From NCBI RefSeq assembly GCF_002795245.1, contig NZ_PGVG01000037.1, positions 1-64,000 of the forward strand: DNA of 64,000 nucleotides, written 5' to 3'. Source of the stretch: Bradyrhizobium forestalis (lineage in GTDB: Bacteria > Pseudomonadota > Alphaproteobacteria > Rhizobiales > Xanthobacteraceae). The stretch's first letter is position 1. Each line of letters begins with the position of its first letter. Of the stretch, positions 45,952-55,756 are shown one piece after another. The notes beneath the pieces are model-generated. The model was given only the letters and a program-made list of their open reading frames with translations. It searched no databases and was not told where the DNA came from. Both the position numbers and the translations under genes were made by a program.

Positions 45952-46833
45952 TCGAGTGTCGTTTCCTTTCGGTGCCCCCGGCGTCGTGCCTTTAACAATA
46001 TGAACGCAAATTGCTGTAACTGCCGCACAACATGTCTTCGAAAGAAATGGGTCCAATCGCACGCCGCGTCAGATTGTGGAGCGCGCAACGTGCCATGCAC
46101 TGCCTCGACCGAAATGCTGGGCCTGACACTGGTCGCTTCGCGCCGATGCTTCTTCGAATACGGTCCGTTCGTGATGACCTGTGACGGGACGCCGCGCTGC
46201 GAGCTGTTTGGCTCCCTCTGTCGCTGACTAGCGACAAAGCCAGGCTGAACCAACACGTCACGTGCATGCTCGCTATTCAGAGAGTTCGGTAAATGAAGAC
46301 CGCCGATCGAAGGACGCGTCTTGTGCGCTCAACCTCATTCTCCCGTCAGCACCGTCGTGCTGCCGCTTGCAATCGTGAGCGATGCGGCGATGATCGATCA
46401 CAGGCCTGGATCGCGTTTGACCCAGGACCTATCGCAAGTGCAGCACGATGATCCTCAAGCTCGACCTCGATCGACGAGTGTCAAGGAGCCGATGCGGCTG
46501 TGCCTGATGAGGATCTTGCTTGAACATGCAAGCTCGTGCCGAGCCAAAAGTCAGGAGAGGAAACGGTATGGCTTTTCCTGCCGTCGGCGACTATTAGCTC
46601 GGCTGTCCCGTCTCGTCGCCGACTTTCTCTGCGTTGCAGGTGATTGGTCTGTGGTCACCAGAAGAGCTGCAAAGGCGACAGTCCTCGTGAACGTGCTCGT
46701 CTTCAGCGGGGCTGAACATGATTGGATTAAGGTCAGCACCACCACGCTCTGCCCCGGTTGTTTTGCCGCCACATAAGGCCCCTCCCAAGGACTTGACAAG
46801 CCAAACTCATGTGACAGTAGAAGTTCAAGCGCC
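45952..46833. other. Stretch without a recognised gene
   Basis: The region upstream of the outer-membrane protein should hold its promoter. Frames on both strands (46321-46776 plus; 46551-46799 minus) show no family. No terminator or repeat seen. Confidence 0.35.
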
Positions 46834-47190
46834 CTATTGCGCGGTCGACGGCGCCAGTTCAGCCCGCAAGCTGCGTATCGCCTCGTTAGCCAGATTCAAA
46901 GTATTCCGTTCGCCCTTCTTTATCGAAGACTCAAGAAAAGTGCACAACCGGCTATAGAGGATCGTCTTGCGATTATGCGCCAGCAACGGATCCTTCTCCA
47001 CAAAGCGCCAGGCCTTATCAAAGGCTGCGCTTACGATAGCATCTTGCATTTGCACTTGCTCGGATAACAACTGATCCATCTCAACACTCCACCACGTCCT
47101 GATACAAGGAAGTACCTTCGCAAAAGCAAACCGAGAGTCTGTGGCTTGTCCCAGCAAATAAGATATCAGAGCCGCAGTACGCTCGGACAT
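46834..47190 (-). CDS. Small conserved-looking protein of the symbiotic region
   Basis: A 118-residue, largely helical protein: MSERTAALISYLLGQATDSR, IRTWWSVEMDQLLSEQVQMQ and KDPLLAHNRKTILYSRLCTF form helices without membrane character. I recall similar short proteins (starting MSERTA-LISYLLGQA) in Bradyrhizobium genomes, but know no function. No strong ribosome site. An upstream minus-strand frame (47515-47191) with an ALVVTGMALIFQLQ segment could be a second gene. Confidence 0.5.
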   Translation of the reverse strand: MSERTAALISYLLGQATDSRFAFAKVLPCIRTWWSVEMDQLLSEQVQMQDAIVSAAFDKAWRFVEKDPLLAHNRKTILYSRLCTFLESSIKKGERNTLNLANEAIRSLRAELAPSTAQ

Positions 47191-47744
47191 CGAGCTGCTC
47201 TCGGTGCTTCGACGAATTTATAGATGTTTGTTGAAGTTCAGATGACCCCGAATGTTGTATTTCCGGGCCCATTCGAAATAATTCTGAAGCGGTTGAGACG
47301 ATCTCGCGTTTCACGGCTTCGTTGCCGAAGTGCTCTTGTTGCTCGGTATCGGTCAATAATTGTGGCTCTTCTTCCTGCAATTGGAAGATCAGCGCCATGC
47401 CAGTCACGACTAAAGCCGCACATCGATGAAAATAGATCGTTCCGCTCCTTTCGCAGTCTCTAGTTTCTGGAAGCATGTGGCGTTCTCCCGTCACTGCTTG
47501 TTTGCTTTCTGACATGTGTCCGCGTGACGTCGTCCTTTGCTCGACCCTGCGCGGCCTCCTGCTCTCGGTGCGGGCTCCAGCTTTCGAGCATCGCGACGAT
47601 CAGTCGTGACATGGAAAAGCCAGCGGCACCGGCGCGATTACGGGGCGGTGAGCCATAAACGCCAACTCGTCGATCCCTGGTGCGTACGGCCGTAGCAGTC
47701 CGCCCAGCGATAAACGTTTGATAAGCGCGCCATCAACTGAAATC
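47191..47744. other. Uncertain stretch; possible short minus-strand ORF
   Basis: A minus-strand frame from 47515 (MSESKQAVTGERH...) has a single hydrophobic patch and then overlaps the next gene. Near 47575-47600, minus strand, TCGAAAGCT recalls the core of a tts box, but the GTCAGCTT half is missing. Confidence 0.25.
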
Positions 47745-48116
47745 TCAGTCCGCTGCTGCACGTGACAGAATTAGTTTCGCGATCTTCATTCGATTGGCGG
47801 GGGTTCGGAGCACTGCCGGTAATGCCGCCACGGCCTGATCGAGAAGGCGTCCCAAAACCTGAAGGTCTTCTGGGTAGTAAACGCCACGGTCTCGCGACAG
47901 TCGCGTCGTTTGCCGGTCGCCGGCGCGGGTTCTCGTATCGCCGAGCCGGCCGAGCTCCAGTTCCGCCGTAATCATCTGATTTGTGAGTGCATTTAGCAGT
48001 CGGACCGCTTCGAGCTCGTTCCCCTCTTCGCGTATGAGGGCGGCCACGATGTCGAGTTGCAGGTCGATGCGATGCTCGAGGTCCTCTGAGCGTGAATTGG
48101 AAGGGTCAAGTTCCAC
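47745..48116 (-). CDS. Small helical protein, paralogue of 53634-53843
   Basis: A 123-residue protein with GTG start 48116 behind a GGAG site. It has three or four helices: LEHRIDLQLDIVAALIREEG, VRLLNALTNQMITAELELGR and a C-terminal block YYPEDLQVLGRLLDQAVAAL followed by PANRMKIAKLIL. The C-terminal 45 residues match the protein at 53634-53843 (DPEELSVLGRLYDSAITALP, NRTAIAKLIL). No known function. The open frame continues upstream to 49196 but is not credible beyond 48116. Confidence 0.6.
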   Translation of the reverse strand: MELDPSNSRSEDLEHRIDLQLDIVAALIREEGNELEAVRLLNALTNQMITAELELGRLGDTRTRAGDRQTTRLSRDRGVYYPEDLQVLGRLLDQAVAALPAVLRTPANRMKIAKLILSRAAAD

Positions 48117-49829
48117 GGTGTTGCTCCAAAGTAGTTGAATGCAGGCAGCAGGCTGAGAACGGTTGTGTCGTGCCTTCCCGTTCGCGGGACGGCAGACGGG
48201 CGATAGAACGAATGGCTGCTGCACAAGGCAAGGTGCGCACGCACGGTCGCCGAAGGGTGAGGGTGGCAGCATGTGCCGCGACAGGGCCGCAAAGGCGGAA
48301 ACGACTATAGAACGCTGCGAACTGCGTTGTAGATGGCCCGTCATTTGATTCGACGGCCGAGCCGGTGCAGCGCGACGGACAGTGACAGTGACTCCAGCCA
48401 GTGGGGACACCGCTGATGACGGCAGGTCGAGAGAAGTGCGGCCCGAACTGGTGCGGGATTGCTTGCCGCCTGTCATAGCGATCCAGACATAACCTGAGGC
48501 CTCGCGAGGCAGAGTGCCATAAAGAGCGCTTGGCGCTGGACGAAGCTGTTGCTGAAGGCACGCCGTCAACTGGTCCAGACCGGCCTCCTCATTATGCCAG
48601 AAAATTAAATCCCAGCCCATGCCAGGCAACTCAGAAATAACATCCGCTACATACGTCTGCGGTTTCTCTCTCCATTCGTTGACAGGCGTTGCCTGGTCCG
48701 ACGAGGGTGCGGATGGGCTCCTGGAAGGTGGGGGCGCTAAGAGACAAGACCGGCAGATCGCGTATCTCCACCCCTCGTTCCGATGGTGATGTAAGGAATG
48801 CTGAGAAGGGATAACCGCGCCAGGATATGGTCGAACAGCGCCAGCGCATAGAATGAGATGGGGTAGCGTCAGTCTGTAGGAAATGGGTGTGGAATCCGCC
48901 TGCCGACGAAGACTGAGGACGCGAGCAGAGTGAGACACCACGGTCACACGGCGTACGGGGGCGGGCAGTAAGATCGCTAGGCTGGTCTCATCACACCGAT
49001 CGACATCATTGCCTCGTCCTGGCCGGAGAATATGCGGCTTGCACGTAGCGTGGTCAGATAGCTGACCGCACTGCTTTGTTTGAAGGCTGCGACAGCGTCG
49101 GATTGTCGGCGGCGCCCGCCTGGTCGGGGCAAATAGTCCAGCCCGCACCTTCGTAGAGGGCAGTTCGCCTGCCCCAATGCTATGCAGCGCACGCATTTAC
49201 CTTGACCAACCGATGTGCGTGAGAGTCGATCTTCTTGGAGGGCCTTCGTATGATTGCAAAAGGGGAGGCGCCAGCGCGATAGGTTACGCGCCCGACGTTG
49301 CGATTAGCCACCCGACCGCATTTGCGCCGCACGTGCATCGATTCCAAAGATTGATGGGTCTCGTTGGCGATGCAGCCGCGAGAACCTTGAATCTGCCTGC
49401 GACTATGCTGAAAGCAAAAAGGGTCCATTGCTCACACGACATTCGTGAAATGTGCTTTCCGGAAAACCGGCGATCGACTTATGGGGTATTTGTCTGAAAT
49501 TGGTAAAATCGAAAGTGTTGATGGGATGTATCCAGTTCGTGGATCGCGCACGCGCGTAATCGTTCTCTTACCTCGAAAGCGAGTTAGTGTTTCCCGCCGT
49601 CTTGCTGCGGTGATCTTATGGGCACTTTAGGCGAGCCTGCTGATTCGTCGATGACGGGGTGGCCATGATGGAGAAGACAGAAAGGTCGCAGCTCTGATCG
49701 CTGGCGAATACCTCTAAATTGGACGTCAGATGTCACGAAGATGCCAGAAACACTCCTCGATCCCATAAGCCGAAGACAGGGTCATGGAGTCTCGTCGGCG
49801 ACTATCCGACCAGCTCCGGCCTCCCGCAG
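48117..49829. other. Long stretch without a recognised gene
   Basis: A long minus-strand frame covers 48117-49196, but its translation changes character and shows no domain. Segments such as DVISELPGMGWDLIFWHNEE and an ALFDHILARLSLLSIPYITI frame near 48.8 kb look like pieces of decayed genes. Nothing certain on the plus strand. Confidence 0.3.
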
Positions 49830-49946
49830 ATGCAGGATGAGCCTGAGCAATCGCGCGCCTTCATTGAAAAGGCCCGCGAGATCGAAGCGAACGAAGAGCG
49901 TTCGGCCGCGGATGAGTTGATAAAGCGGTTCGCAAACGCTCGCTAA
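49830..49946 (+). CDS. Short conserved-looking protein
   Basis: A 38-residue ORF (start MQDEPEQSRAFIEKAREIEA, end ADELIKRFANAR). I recall very similar tails (FIEKAREIxADEERSAADEL) in small Bradyrhizobium proteins. The open frame extends to 49719, but the conserved part begins here. Function unknown. Confidence 0.4.
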   Translation: MQDEPEQSRAFIEKAREIEANEERSAADELIKRFANAR

Positions 49947-50112
49947 GCCAAAGCTCGCCCCCAAATAGGGGCGCCAGGTGGTCAGATATCGCGGCCATTG
50001 AGGCTGACGGTCGCCTTCGTCCCGGGCAAACGACAACCAAAATCGCGACCACCTTCGGTTAACCTCAGTGCGTCGGTCTACTTGCCACGCATACGATCCC
50101 CCAATGCAGACA

Positions 50113-50907
50113 TTATTCGTCAAAGCTATCGAGAATTTCAGCTTTGATTGCGGTTGCGGTGTACAGGGAAATCTCCAGCGGAAGGTCTCCGAATGCAAGC
50201 TGGCAAAGTAAGTAGTTGGCACCTGCCACTTCCATCTGCTGAAGAAGAAGCTGTCGGACGGAAGCCGGCGTCCCAACGACGCACAATTCGCTCTCAAGTG
50301 CTGCATCGAAGGTCAGCGGAAGGGCGGACGGTGTCGGAATGTGCGTTAAGCTCGTAAAGGAACTTAAAGCTCTCCAGCCATCGCCGATACGCAGTTTCGG
50401 CCGTCGTGGCCCACTGCGCCGTCTCAGCCCGATTGGCTCGCGATCCAGATAGGCGGATATGGACGTTGATGAGGCCTCAACATTAGGGGTACTTCGCTGA
50501 ACTCGAAGTGGTGTCCCTGATAAGATAGCGTATGTCCCTTCAGCGCAATATTGAGGATTTCACTGGCCCCGTATAACGGCTTGGTGCAGCGTCGGCAGTG
50601 ATGCCGAAATAACCCCATTCAATCGGCTGGGAGCCGCGGCCTATCCCGACCTCGAGCCTGCCGCCGCTCAATTGGTCAAGCATGCAGATCTCTTCGAATG
50701 CGCGCAATGGATGATAAAGGTTGAGCAACAGGACGAGCGGACCGAAGCGTAATCGCCGGGTTCGGCCAGGTGATAAGCGTAGAAACCGAGCGAGTCGCAG
50801 GCCTCGGTCAGCTTGAGACGATCTTCATATTGTCGTGCGGCATCTCGGCCGTCGTCATCCAAATGGTCGAAAATACCGCACCTTGGTCTTGGAAGGCCAC
50901 TCTTCAC
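50113..50907 (-). pseudogene. Decayed luciferase-like flavin monooxygenase
   Basis: Pieces of one LLM-class oxidoreductase lie in order on the minus strand in three frames. The start is CGIFDHLDDDGRDAARQYED and DSLGFYAYHLAEPGDYA. The middle is LYHPLRAFEEICMLDQLSGG and RLEVGIGRGSQPIEWGYFG. A later part is GHTLSYQGHHFEFSEVPLML. The C-terminus is CVVGTPASVRQLLLQQMEVA and LCQLAFGDLPLEISLY before the stop at 50113. Several frameshifts and a deletion near 50.73 kb break it. Confidence 0.85.
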
Positions 50908-51191
50908 TCGATTAATCTCCGATGATGGGGCAGATGGCGAGGCCTGATTGCTTCATACCGTCGCGCTCAAAGAGGTCTCGTTCGTCGTTTGACCACTTAG
51001 GCCGTTTCTCTTGGCGTGGATCTGAGCTTGCACCATGTGAGTGGATCACGAGAATGCGCAAATGGCGGTCCGGTCGCACCATTGACAGACGTTCCCGAAG
51101 CGCCTCCACAGCGAGGATGTGCTCGACCAGAAGCATCGTTAGCCGCTTCAGAGGTCCTGTGCCTTGCGTGCCAGATCAGCTCGGTACGGCT

Positions 51192-51344
51192 CTATTTGTC
51201 TATCATCGGACGTAGCGTCTCCGTCAGGTCGACATCGGCTAGCTCTGCGAGCGCTGCAACGAACGCGAAAAACGCTCCGAAAGCTGCAAGTATAAGAGAG
51301 CTTGCGAGTATCGCTGCTCCAACGACCTGACTGCGTCCCATCAT
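51192..51344 (-). CDS. Small membrane protein downstream of the LivK-type gene
   Basis: A 50-residue ORF from ATG 51344 (a GTG three codons earlier is possible). It contains one long hydrophobic helix, VVGAAILASSLILAAFGAFF, continuing AFVAALAEL, and a short polar tail. It lies 40 bases after the LivK-type gene on the same strand and is probably co-transcribed. Function unknown. Confidence 0.45.
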   Translation of the reverse strand: MMGRSQVVGAAILASSLILAAFGAFFAFVAALAELADVDLTETLRPMIDK

Positions 51345-51384
51345 CCGTTTCACTTTGGATCTGGGGAGGCGGCGATGCCGCCAA

Positions 51385-52494
51385 TCAGTTCTGCTCGACA
51401 GTTTCAACACGGCCGTCTCGCCAGCGGTAAACCAGAAAGCCAGGAGCCGCATTGTCTCCCTTTCTATCGAACCGGACTGGGCCAATCACGGTATCGGTCG
51501 GCCGTGAACGAAGTGCCCTAGCTACGCGCACAGCATTGAAAGAACCGGTCCGGTTCACCGCCTCTGCCCATGCTTGCACGGCCGCATAGGCGTAAAGCGT
51601 GTAGCCTTCAGCGGACAGGTTGGAAGCTTGGAGTTCGGCCACCACGCCGGCCGCATTGGCATTCCTGGTGGGGTCCGGCATGAAGGTAAACAACGTGCCA
51701 ATTCCGGCGCTGCCTGTAATGGCCCAGAATTCAGAGGTCATCAAAGGATCGTTCGCCATGACCATAAGTTCCGCTCTTGCTTCTGACGCCTGGCGTACAA
51801 ACAATCCGATTTCGGTATGATAACCGCCGATATAGGCGACGCGCACCCGTTCCTTCTTCATCCTTGAGACCAGCGCCCTGTAATCCTTTTCACCGGCTAC
51901 ATAGCTTTGGCGAATGACTTGTTCACCAAATCTCCGAAGCTGGGCTTCAACAACGTCGGCGACACCCTTGCCTGCGGTGCTCTTGTCGTCGAGCACTGCG
52001 ATCTTGTCGTTAGGGAAGGTCCGGTGAATATACTCTGCGGCAACGATGCCCTGTTGGTCGTCGCGGCCGCAGATACGAAAGACAGTCTCAAGGCCCCGTT
52101 CTGTTAGCTGAGGATTTGACGAGCCTGGTGACACCTGAATAATGCCTGCTTCGGCGTAGATCTCGGAGGCCGGGATCGACGCAGAAGAACAAAAATGGCC
52201 AACGACCAACCGGGCCCGCTCTGTCGTGAGCTTATTCGCGACTGCGACAGCTTGCTTCGGGTCGCACGCGTCGTCGGCGACAGTCAATATCACCTTGGTA
52301 TCGAGAAATAGGCCAGAAGCGTTCAACGCCTCGACTGCCGCAGCTGCACCATCGCGCATTTGTGCGCCGAACGCAGCGCTGCTTCCGCTCATTGGGCCAG
52401 CCACGGCAATATTGACGTCGGAGCCGCGCGCAACAGAGGAGAGGGCGCAGAAGAGAAGCGCTGCACTCGCAGCAGACGCGCAACGATTCAACAT
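51385..52494 (-). CDS. Branched-chain amino acid ABC transporter-type binding protein
   Basis: A 369-residue periplasmic binding protein of the LivK family (Peripla_BP_6). The start at 52494 has a GGGAG site and gives a signal peptide (LNRCASAASAALLFCALSSV, cut after ARG). Then follow VNIAVAGPMSGSSAAFGAQM, VVGHFCSSASIPASEIYAEA, and RAYIGGYHTE-type core elements. These proteins deliver amino acids, amides or other ligands to an inner-membrane transporter, or act as sensors. No permease or ATPase gene is adjacent. A NolA-type promoter lies 125 bases upstream. Confidence 0.88.
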   Translation of the reverse strand: MLNRCASAASAALLFCALSSVARGSDVNIAVAGPMSGSSAAFGAQMRDGAAAAVEALNASGLFLDTKVILTVADDACDPKQAVAVANKLTTERARLVVGHFCSSASIPASEIYAEAGIIQVSPGSSNPQLTERGLETVFRICGRDDQQGIVAAEYIHRTFPNDKIAVLDDKSTAGKGVADVVEAQLRRFGEQVIRQSYVAGEKDYRALVSRMKKERVRVAYIGGYHTEIGLFVRQASEARAELMVMANDPLMTSEFWAITGSAGIGTLFTFMPDPTRNANAAGVVAELQASNLSAEGYTLYAYAAVQAWAEAVNRTGSFNAVRVARALRSRPTDTVIGPVRFDRKGDNAAPGFLVYRWRDGRVETVEQN

Positions 52495-52618
52495 TGTAGA
52501 GCTCCCAATGTTCACCTGAAGAGTAACCGCCGGCAGCTGTAATCAGACATGTCTACACGTTGAGACTGTCTGTCAAGGCGAAGCTTGTGTTGGTCGGCCA
52601 GAGTGGCGACCACGGTAG

Positions 52619-52649
52619 AACTTACAATTTGACGTTAGGTGCGTTTCAA
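52619..52649 (-). promoter_or_regulatory. MerR/NolA-type promoter upstream of the LivK-type gene
   Basis: On the minus strand TTGAAA (52649-52644), a 19-bp spacer and TAAGTT (52624-52619). A 19-bp spacer is the sign of promoters activated by MerR proteins. The element resembles the nolA promoter in spacing, -35 box and a central ACGTCA. Confidence 0.6.
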
Positions 52650-52799
52650 GGCCGTTTTGAAGGAGCCTCGATGGTGCGTCAGGGAGCGCGGATCGACGAG
52701 GTCACGACGACTGTCCGGTTCAGTCCATAAAACTGTTGGCCCGCATCAGAGCCGACGAGCGCCTATCGGCAATGCCATGCGGAGCCGGCCAGGAGGACG

Positions 52800-53522
52800 T
52801 CAGTACGGCTGATCCTCCAACCCGCCAAGGGCCAGATCGAGATATTGCATGAGGCAGGGATCCCAACCAGCCAGACTACGGGGGGCGCTTAATCGTGCAA
52901 GTACCTTCAGGATCGTCGAAACGCGTGAATCGGCGCCAGCGATTTCGCCGATCAGCAAGCGTGCTGCGACTGCGACAGCCTTTGCCCGCTCGCCGCAAGG
53001 ATGCTCCCCTCGATCCATACAATCACGCAGGTCGTCGCGGATCCGCCGCCACCGCTCCTCGCGATCTGCAGCTAACTTGCAGGTGCATCGGGACGTCTGA
53101 TTATGCGTCTCGACCCGCGACATGGCATTGAGGGTGGCAGGCAGCTCATCCACACTTACCTGGATATCACTGTCGATGGTCATGTTGCGCAAGCGATCTC
53201 GCAGCAGAGTTGCTCGAGCGACTTGAAGTTCTATCCGTTCTAAATGTTTGCGCAGAAGATCGGTAAGTGAGGTCGTGCCCTCCATAGCTTTACGGATCTC
53301 GACAAGGGAGAAGCCAAGCTCACGTAGCGCTCGAATTTGGTGAACCCGTTGCACGCTTTCGCGGTCGTACATCCGGTGGCCGCCGTCAGTACGCTCTGAA
53401 GCTGCTAGGAGCCCGGTGTGTTCATAATGATGCAACGTGCGTACCGTTACTCCGGTCGCCTCTGCAAGTTCGCCAATGCGCCATCGACGCCTTCGTGGTA
53501 TAGCTTTGCTCATGTTGTTCAT
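52800..53522 (-). CDS. nolA: MerR-family nodulation regulator NolA
   Basis: A 240-residue protein. The MerR helix-turn-helix lies at about residues 14-82: WRIGELAEATGVTVRTLHHY and ERTDGGHRMYDRESVQRVHQ, then IRALRELGFSLVEIRKAMEG. A dimerisation helix follows, then a C-terminal domain ending in GLEDQPY. NolA controls genotype-specific nodulation of soybean and expression of nodD2; several NolA forms are made from in-frame starts. In-frame ATGs occur at MYDRES, MEGTTS, MTIDSD and MSRVET. The gene lies in the usual Bradyrhizobium position beside nodD2. Confidence 0.93.
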   Translation of the reverse strand: MNNMSKAIPRRRRWRIGELAEATGVTVRTLHHYEHTGLLAASERTDGGHRMYDRESVQRVHQIRALRELGFSLVEIRKAMEGTTSLTDLLRKHLERIELQVARATLLRDRLRNMTIDSDIQVSVDELPATLNAMSRVETHNQTSRCTCKLAADREERWRRIRDDLRDCMDRGEHPCGERAKAVAVAARLLIGEIAGADSRVSTILKVLARLSAPRSLAGWDPCLMQYLDLALGGLEDQPY

Positions 53523-53527
53523 TTCAA

Positions 53528-53558
53528 AGCCTACAACCTGACGTCACGTGTGATTCAA
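53528..53558 (-). promoter_or_regulatory. MerR-type promoter of nolA
   Basis: On the minus strand TTGAAT (53558-53553), 19-bp spacer, TAGGCT (53533-53528). The spacer contains the palindrome AC-N-TGACGTCA-N-GT, the expected dyad for a MerR dimer. The -10 box lies only six bases from the nolA start codon, so transcription would begin at or inside the first codons. Confidence 0.7.
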
Positions 53559-53633
53559 GCTATTTCAAAGCTCTAGCTGGATCGTCTTCCATTCCAGCGC
53601 GAGACTGGTGACTATCCTCAGAATGGCGGGGGA

Positions 53634-53843
53634 TCAACCCTGAGGGGAAATGGTGATCAACAAGTTCGTCAGGCTTGCCAGTTGAGCCTCGCCAGCCGCT
53701 GTACGCTCCAGGATGAGTTTGGCGATTGCTGTGCGATTTTCCGGACTTCGCATCGATGGGGGGAGCGCGGTGATCGCACTATCATAAAGGCGTCCCAGGA
53801 CGGAAAGCTCTTCCGGATCGAACACGCCGCTGCATTGCTCCAA
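53634..53843 (-). CDS. Small helical protein, paralogue of 47745-48116
   Basis: A 69-residue ORF with TTG start behind AGGAG. DPEELSVLGRLYDSAITALP and NRTAIAKLILERTAAGEAQL match the last part of the protein at 47745-48116; it lacks that protein's N-terminal half. Located between nolA and nodD2. Function unknown. Confidence 0.55.
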   Translation of the reverse strand: MEQCSGVFDPEELSVLGRLYDSAITALPPSMRSPENRTAIAKLILERTAAGEAQLASLTNLLITISPQG

Positions 53844-54413
53844 CGTTCAGCTCCTTGCTTGTCATTGCGTCATGGCAGCGCACGTCGTCAAGACGTTTGG
53901 CTGCGATAGGGCCAAAAGAAGTCAGACCCGCGGCGCGGAGCGACGAAGATGCGATGTACTCCCATGTGATGCGGCAGGGCAACATGCGTGCGCGATGCTT
54001 GCCTCGACGGCGCAAGAGATCGTGGTCATGTGCATGATCGATGACCATCACGCTCACGGCGCGTGATGGTACGGCTTCCGAAGAAGCTGAAGCGTCTCCG
54101 CTCTTCGGGAGCCGCTACTGATTCGGAGAGTTGACGAGGGCAGCCCAGCCCCGGTTCTGCTGTATCGACGCAGGTGCGCCCGGCGGCCGGGTGCAACGTA
54201 CGTCCCTGTCTCTAAAACCAGGCCAACAGTCTGACCCGCCGCTCGCACGTCGAGCCTATTGCCAACGTGCGAAAGACCTACACAACGTCGTCATGACAGC
54301 CGTCTTTTGCGACGATCTTGATAGAGCGACCATGAATTCGAGCGAGGCGAGACAAAACTGTATGCGTTGAGACATTCGTTGGGATATGAGGTTCGCAGAT
54401 CTTGCGAGCGTCC
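53844..54413. other. No recognisable gene between the small ORF and nodD2
   Basis: Frames on both strands are without motifs. The stretch is downstream of nodD2 on its strand. Confidence 0.4.
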
Positions 54414-55406
54414 TCACGACAACGGCGGGACAGATCGTGCGAAATCTCCGGCAGTATCAGCCCGTTCCGAAGTGCAGATGATGGAGGCCTCTTGCCCAGT
54501 TGCCATGCGGGTAGCCTCCTGCAACAATATCTCTCGCATCCACAGGCTTTCCGGGTCGCTATTGTGAAGCGCGGGCCATTGAACCGCCTCAGTGAAGGCG
54601 GGGAACGGCTGCGGGAGCTCCGCAATGCGAAGGGGCACTGTTCTTTGGAAATGCTTTACGAGCCCTAATGGCATCGTCCCTATGCGGTTGGTACCTACCA
54701 GCAGGGGCGGGATCATGCTGAAGCTCTGCACGAGAATGTCGATGCGCCGATTGAGACCGAGATCGAGTAAAAGGGATTCTTCGACCGGCGTCTTGCGCGC
54801 ACCTTTGACCTTAACCGCAACGTGGCCCATCGACATATATCGATCAAATGTAAGCCCCCGTAGTAGTTGGCTGTTCGTGCAGCAACCTACGCAGACGAGT
54901 CTCTCCTCGAATAGGGCCGCCCTGGGGTGCGCGCCGGACATGAATAATTCCGGCAAGATAACAAAATCGACTTCGCCGCGGCGAAGAAGCTCATCGTGCT
55001 CATCGGTGAGCGCGACCAGTTCGAAGCTGACGGCCGGTGCTTCTCGTGCGACGCGCTCCACGACATTTCGGAAGAATACGACTGTTATAAAATCAGAAAG
55101 GCCGATCCTGAATCGCCGGTTCGATCGAGCTGGATCGAACACGTCCCGCGCGATAATTGAAAGATCGATGTGCGTTAGAGCCTCGCGTACAGGGGCTGCG
55201 AGTCCTTCCGCGCGTGAGGTCGGGACAAGTTCCCGCCCCCTCATCCCAAACAGCTCATCACGGAAGTAGGAGCGCAGCCGGGCAACGGCTGCGCTCATGG
55301 CCGGCTGACTAAGATTCATCTTGCGAGCCGCTGCGCTGAGGTTGCGCTCAGTCATTAGAGCATCCAGCGCGACGAGAAGATTTAGATCCAGACCTTTGAA
55401 ACGCAT
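54414..55406 (-). CDS. nodD2: LysR-family nodulation regulator NodD2
   Basis: A 330-residue LysR protein. The N-terminus MRFKGLDLNLLVALDALMTE and helix-turn-helix AAARKMNLSQPAMSAAVARL (about 25-45) are those of NodD. The ligand-binding domain follows (FRIGLSDFITVVFF near 98, VALTDEHDELLRRGEVDFVI near 127). Compared with nodD1 (314 residues) the C-terminus is longer and diverges after VQWPALHNSDPESLWMREI. NodD2 in Bradyrhizobium is mainly a repressor of nod genes, raised by NolA. It is in the same direction as nodD1. Confidence 0.92.
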   Translation of the reverse strand: MRFKGLDLNLLVALDALMTERNLSAAARKMNLSQPAMSAAVARLRSYFRDELFGMRGRELVPTSRAEGLAAPVREALTHIDLSIIARDVFDPARSNRRFRIGLSDFITVVFFRNVVERVAREAPAVSFELVALTDEHDELLRRGEVDFVILPELFMSGAHPRAALFEERLVCVGCCTNSQLLRGLTFDRYMSMGHVAVKVKGARKTPVEESLLLDLGLNRRIDILVQSFSMIPPLLVGTNRIGTMPLGLVKHFQRTVPLRIAELPQPFPAFTEAVQWPALHNSDPESLWMREILLQEATRMATGQEASIICTSERADTAGDFARSVPPLS

Positions 55407-55682
55407 GTCTTCTTATCCGGCATGAACGTAGTTGCGGCGCATACAACGAGCGGTGACGGCTGCGTCTGGGGAGGTCCTATTGGCTCGCCCGAATGGACAT
55501 CGTTTCCATCCTGCGATCGCGAAAAGGACGCTCGTGAAATGAGCGCAACAATGGAGAGCAAGGCGGTAGGCCGACCAGCAGCGGCCGGAATCCGTCAGGA
55601 GTCCCGAAGTTGATCGGTCTGGCCGCTTCCGGCGAGCCACGCAACAAGACGCGGTCGGTTGGTTAACGGCAGATCAACCCAG

Positions 55683-55746
55683 TGTCCGGCCAGTGCCGTG
55701 AGTTCGCCAAAGCGCCCAGTCGAGGGCCGCATAGCGCAGCGTTAGT
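55683..55746 (-). pseudogene. Relic of a second nolA 5' end
   Basis: AGTTCGCCAAAGCGCC (55701-55716) matches AGTTCGCCAATGCGCC at nolA codons for IGELAE (53467 onward). The minus-strand translation RFGELTALAG is like RIGELAEATG of NolA. It lies 10 bases after a copy of the nolA promoter. The coding part is lost beyond this. Confidence 0.6.
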
Positions 55747-55756
55747 CACGGCGGCC

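Noticed and set aside
47570..47600. Second tts box on the minus strand
   Set aside because: TCGAAAGCT is present but GTCAGCTT and the CC-CTA tail are not.
48117..49196. The upstream part of a 483-codon minus-strand ORF
   Set aside because: The credible gene begins at GTG 48116 with a good ribosome site; the rest has no domain and shows varied composition typical of high-GC chance frames.
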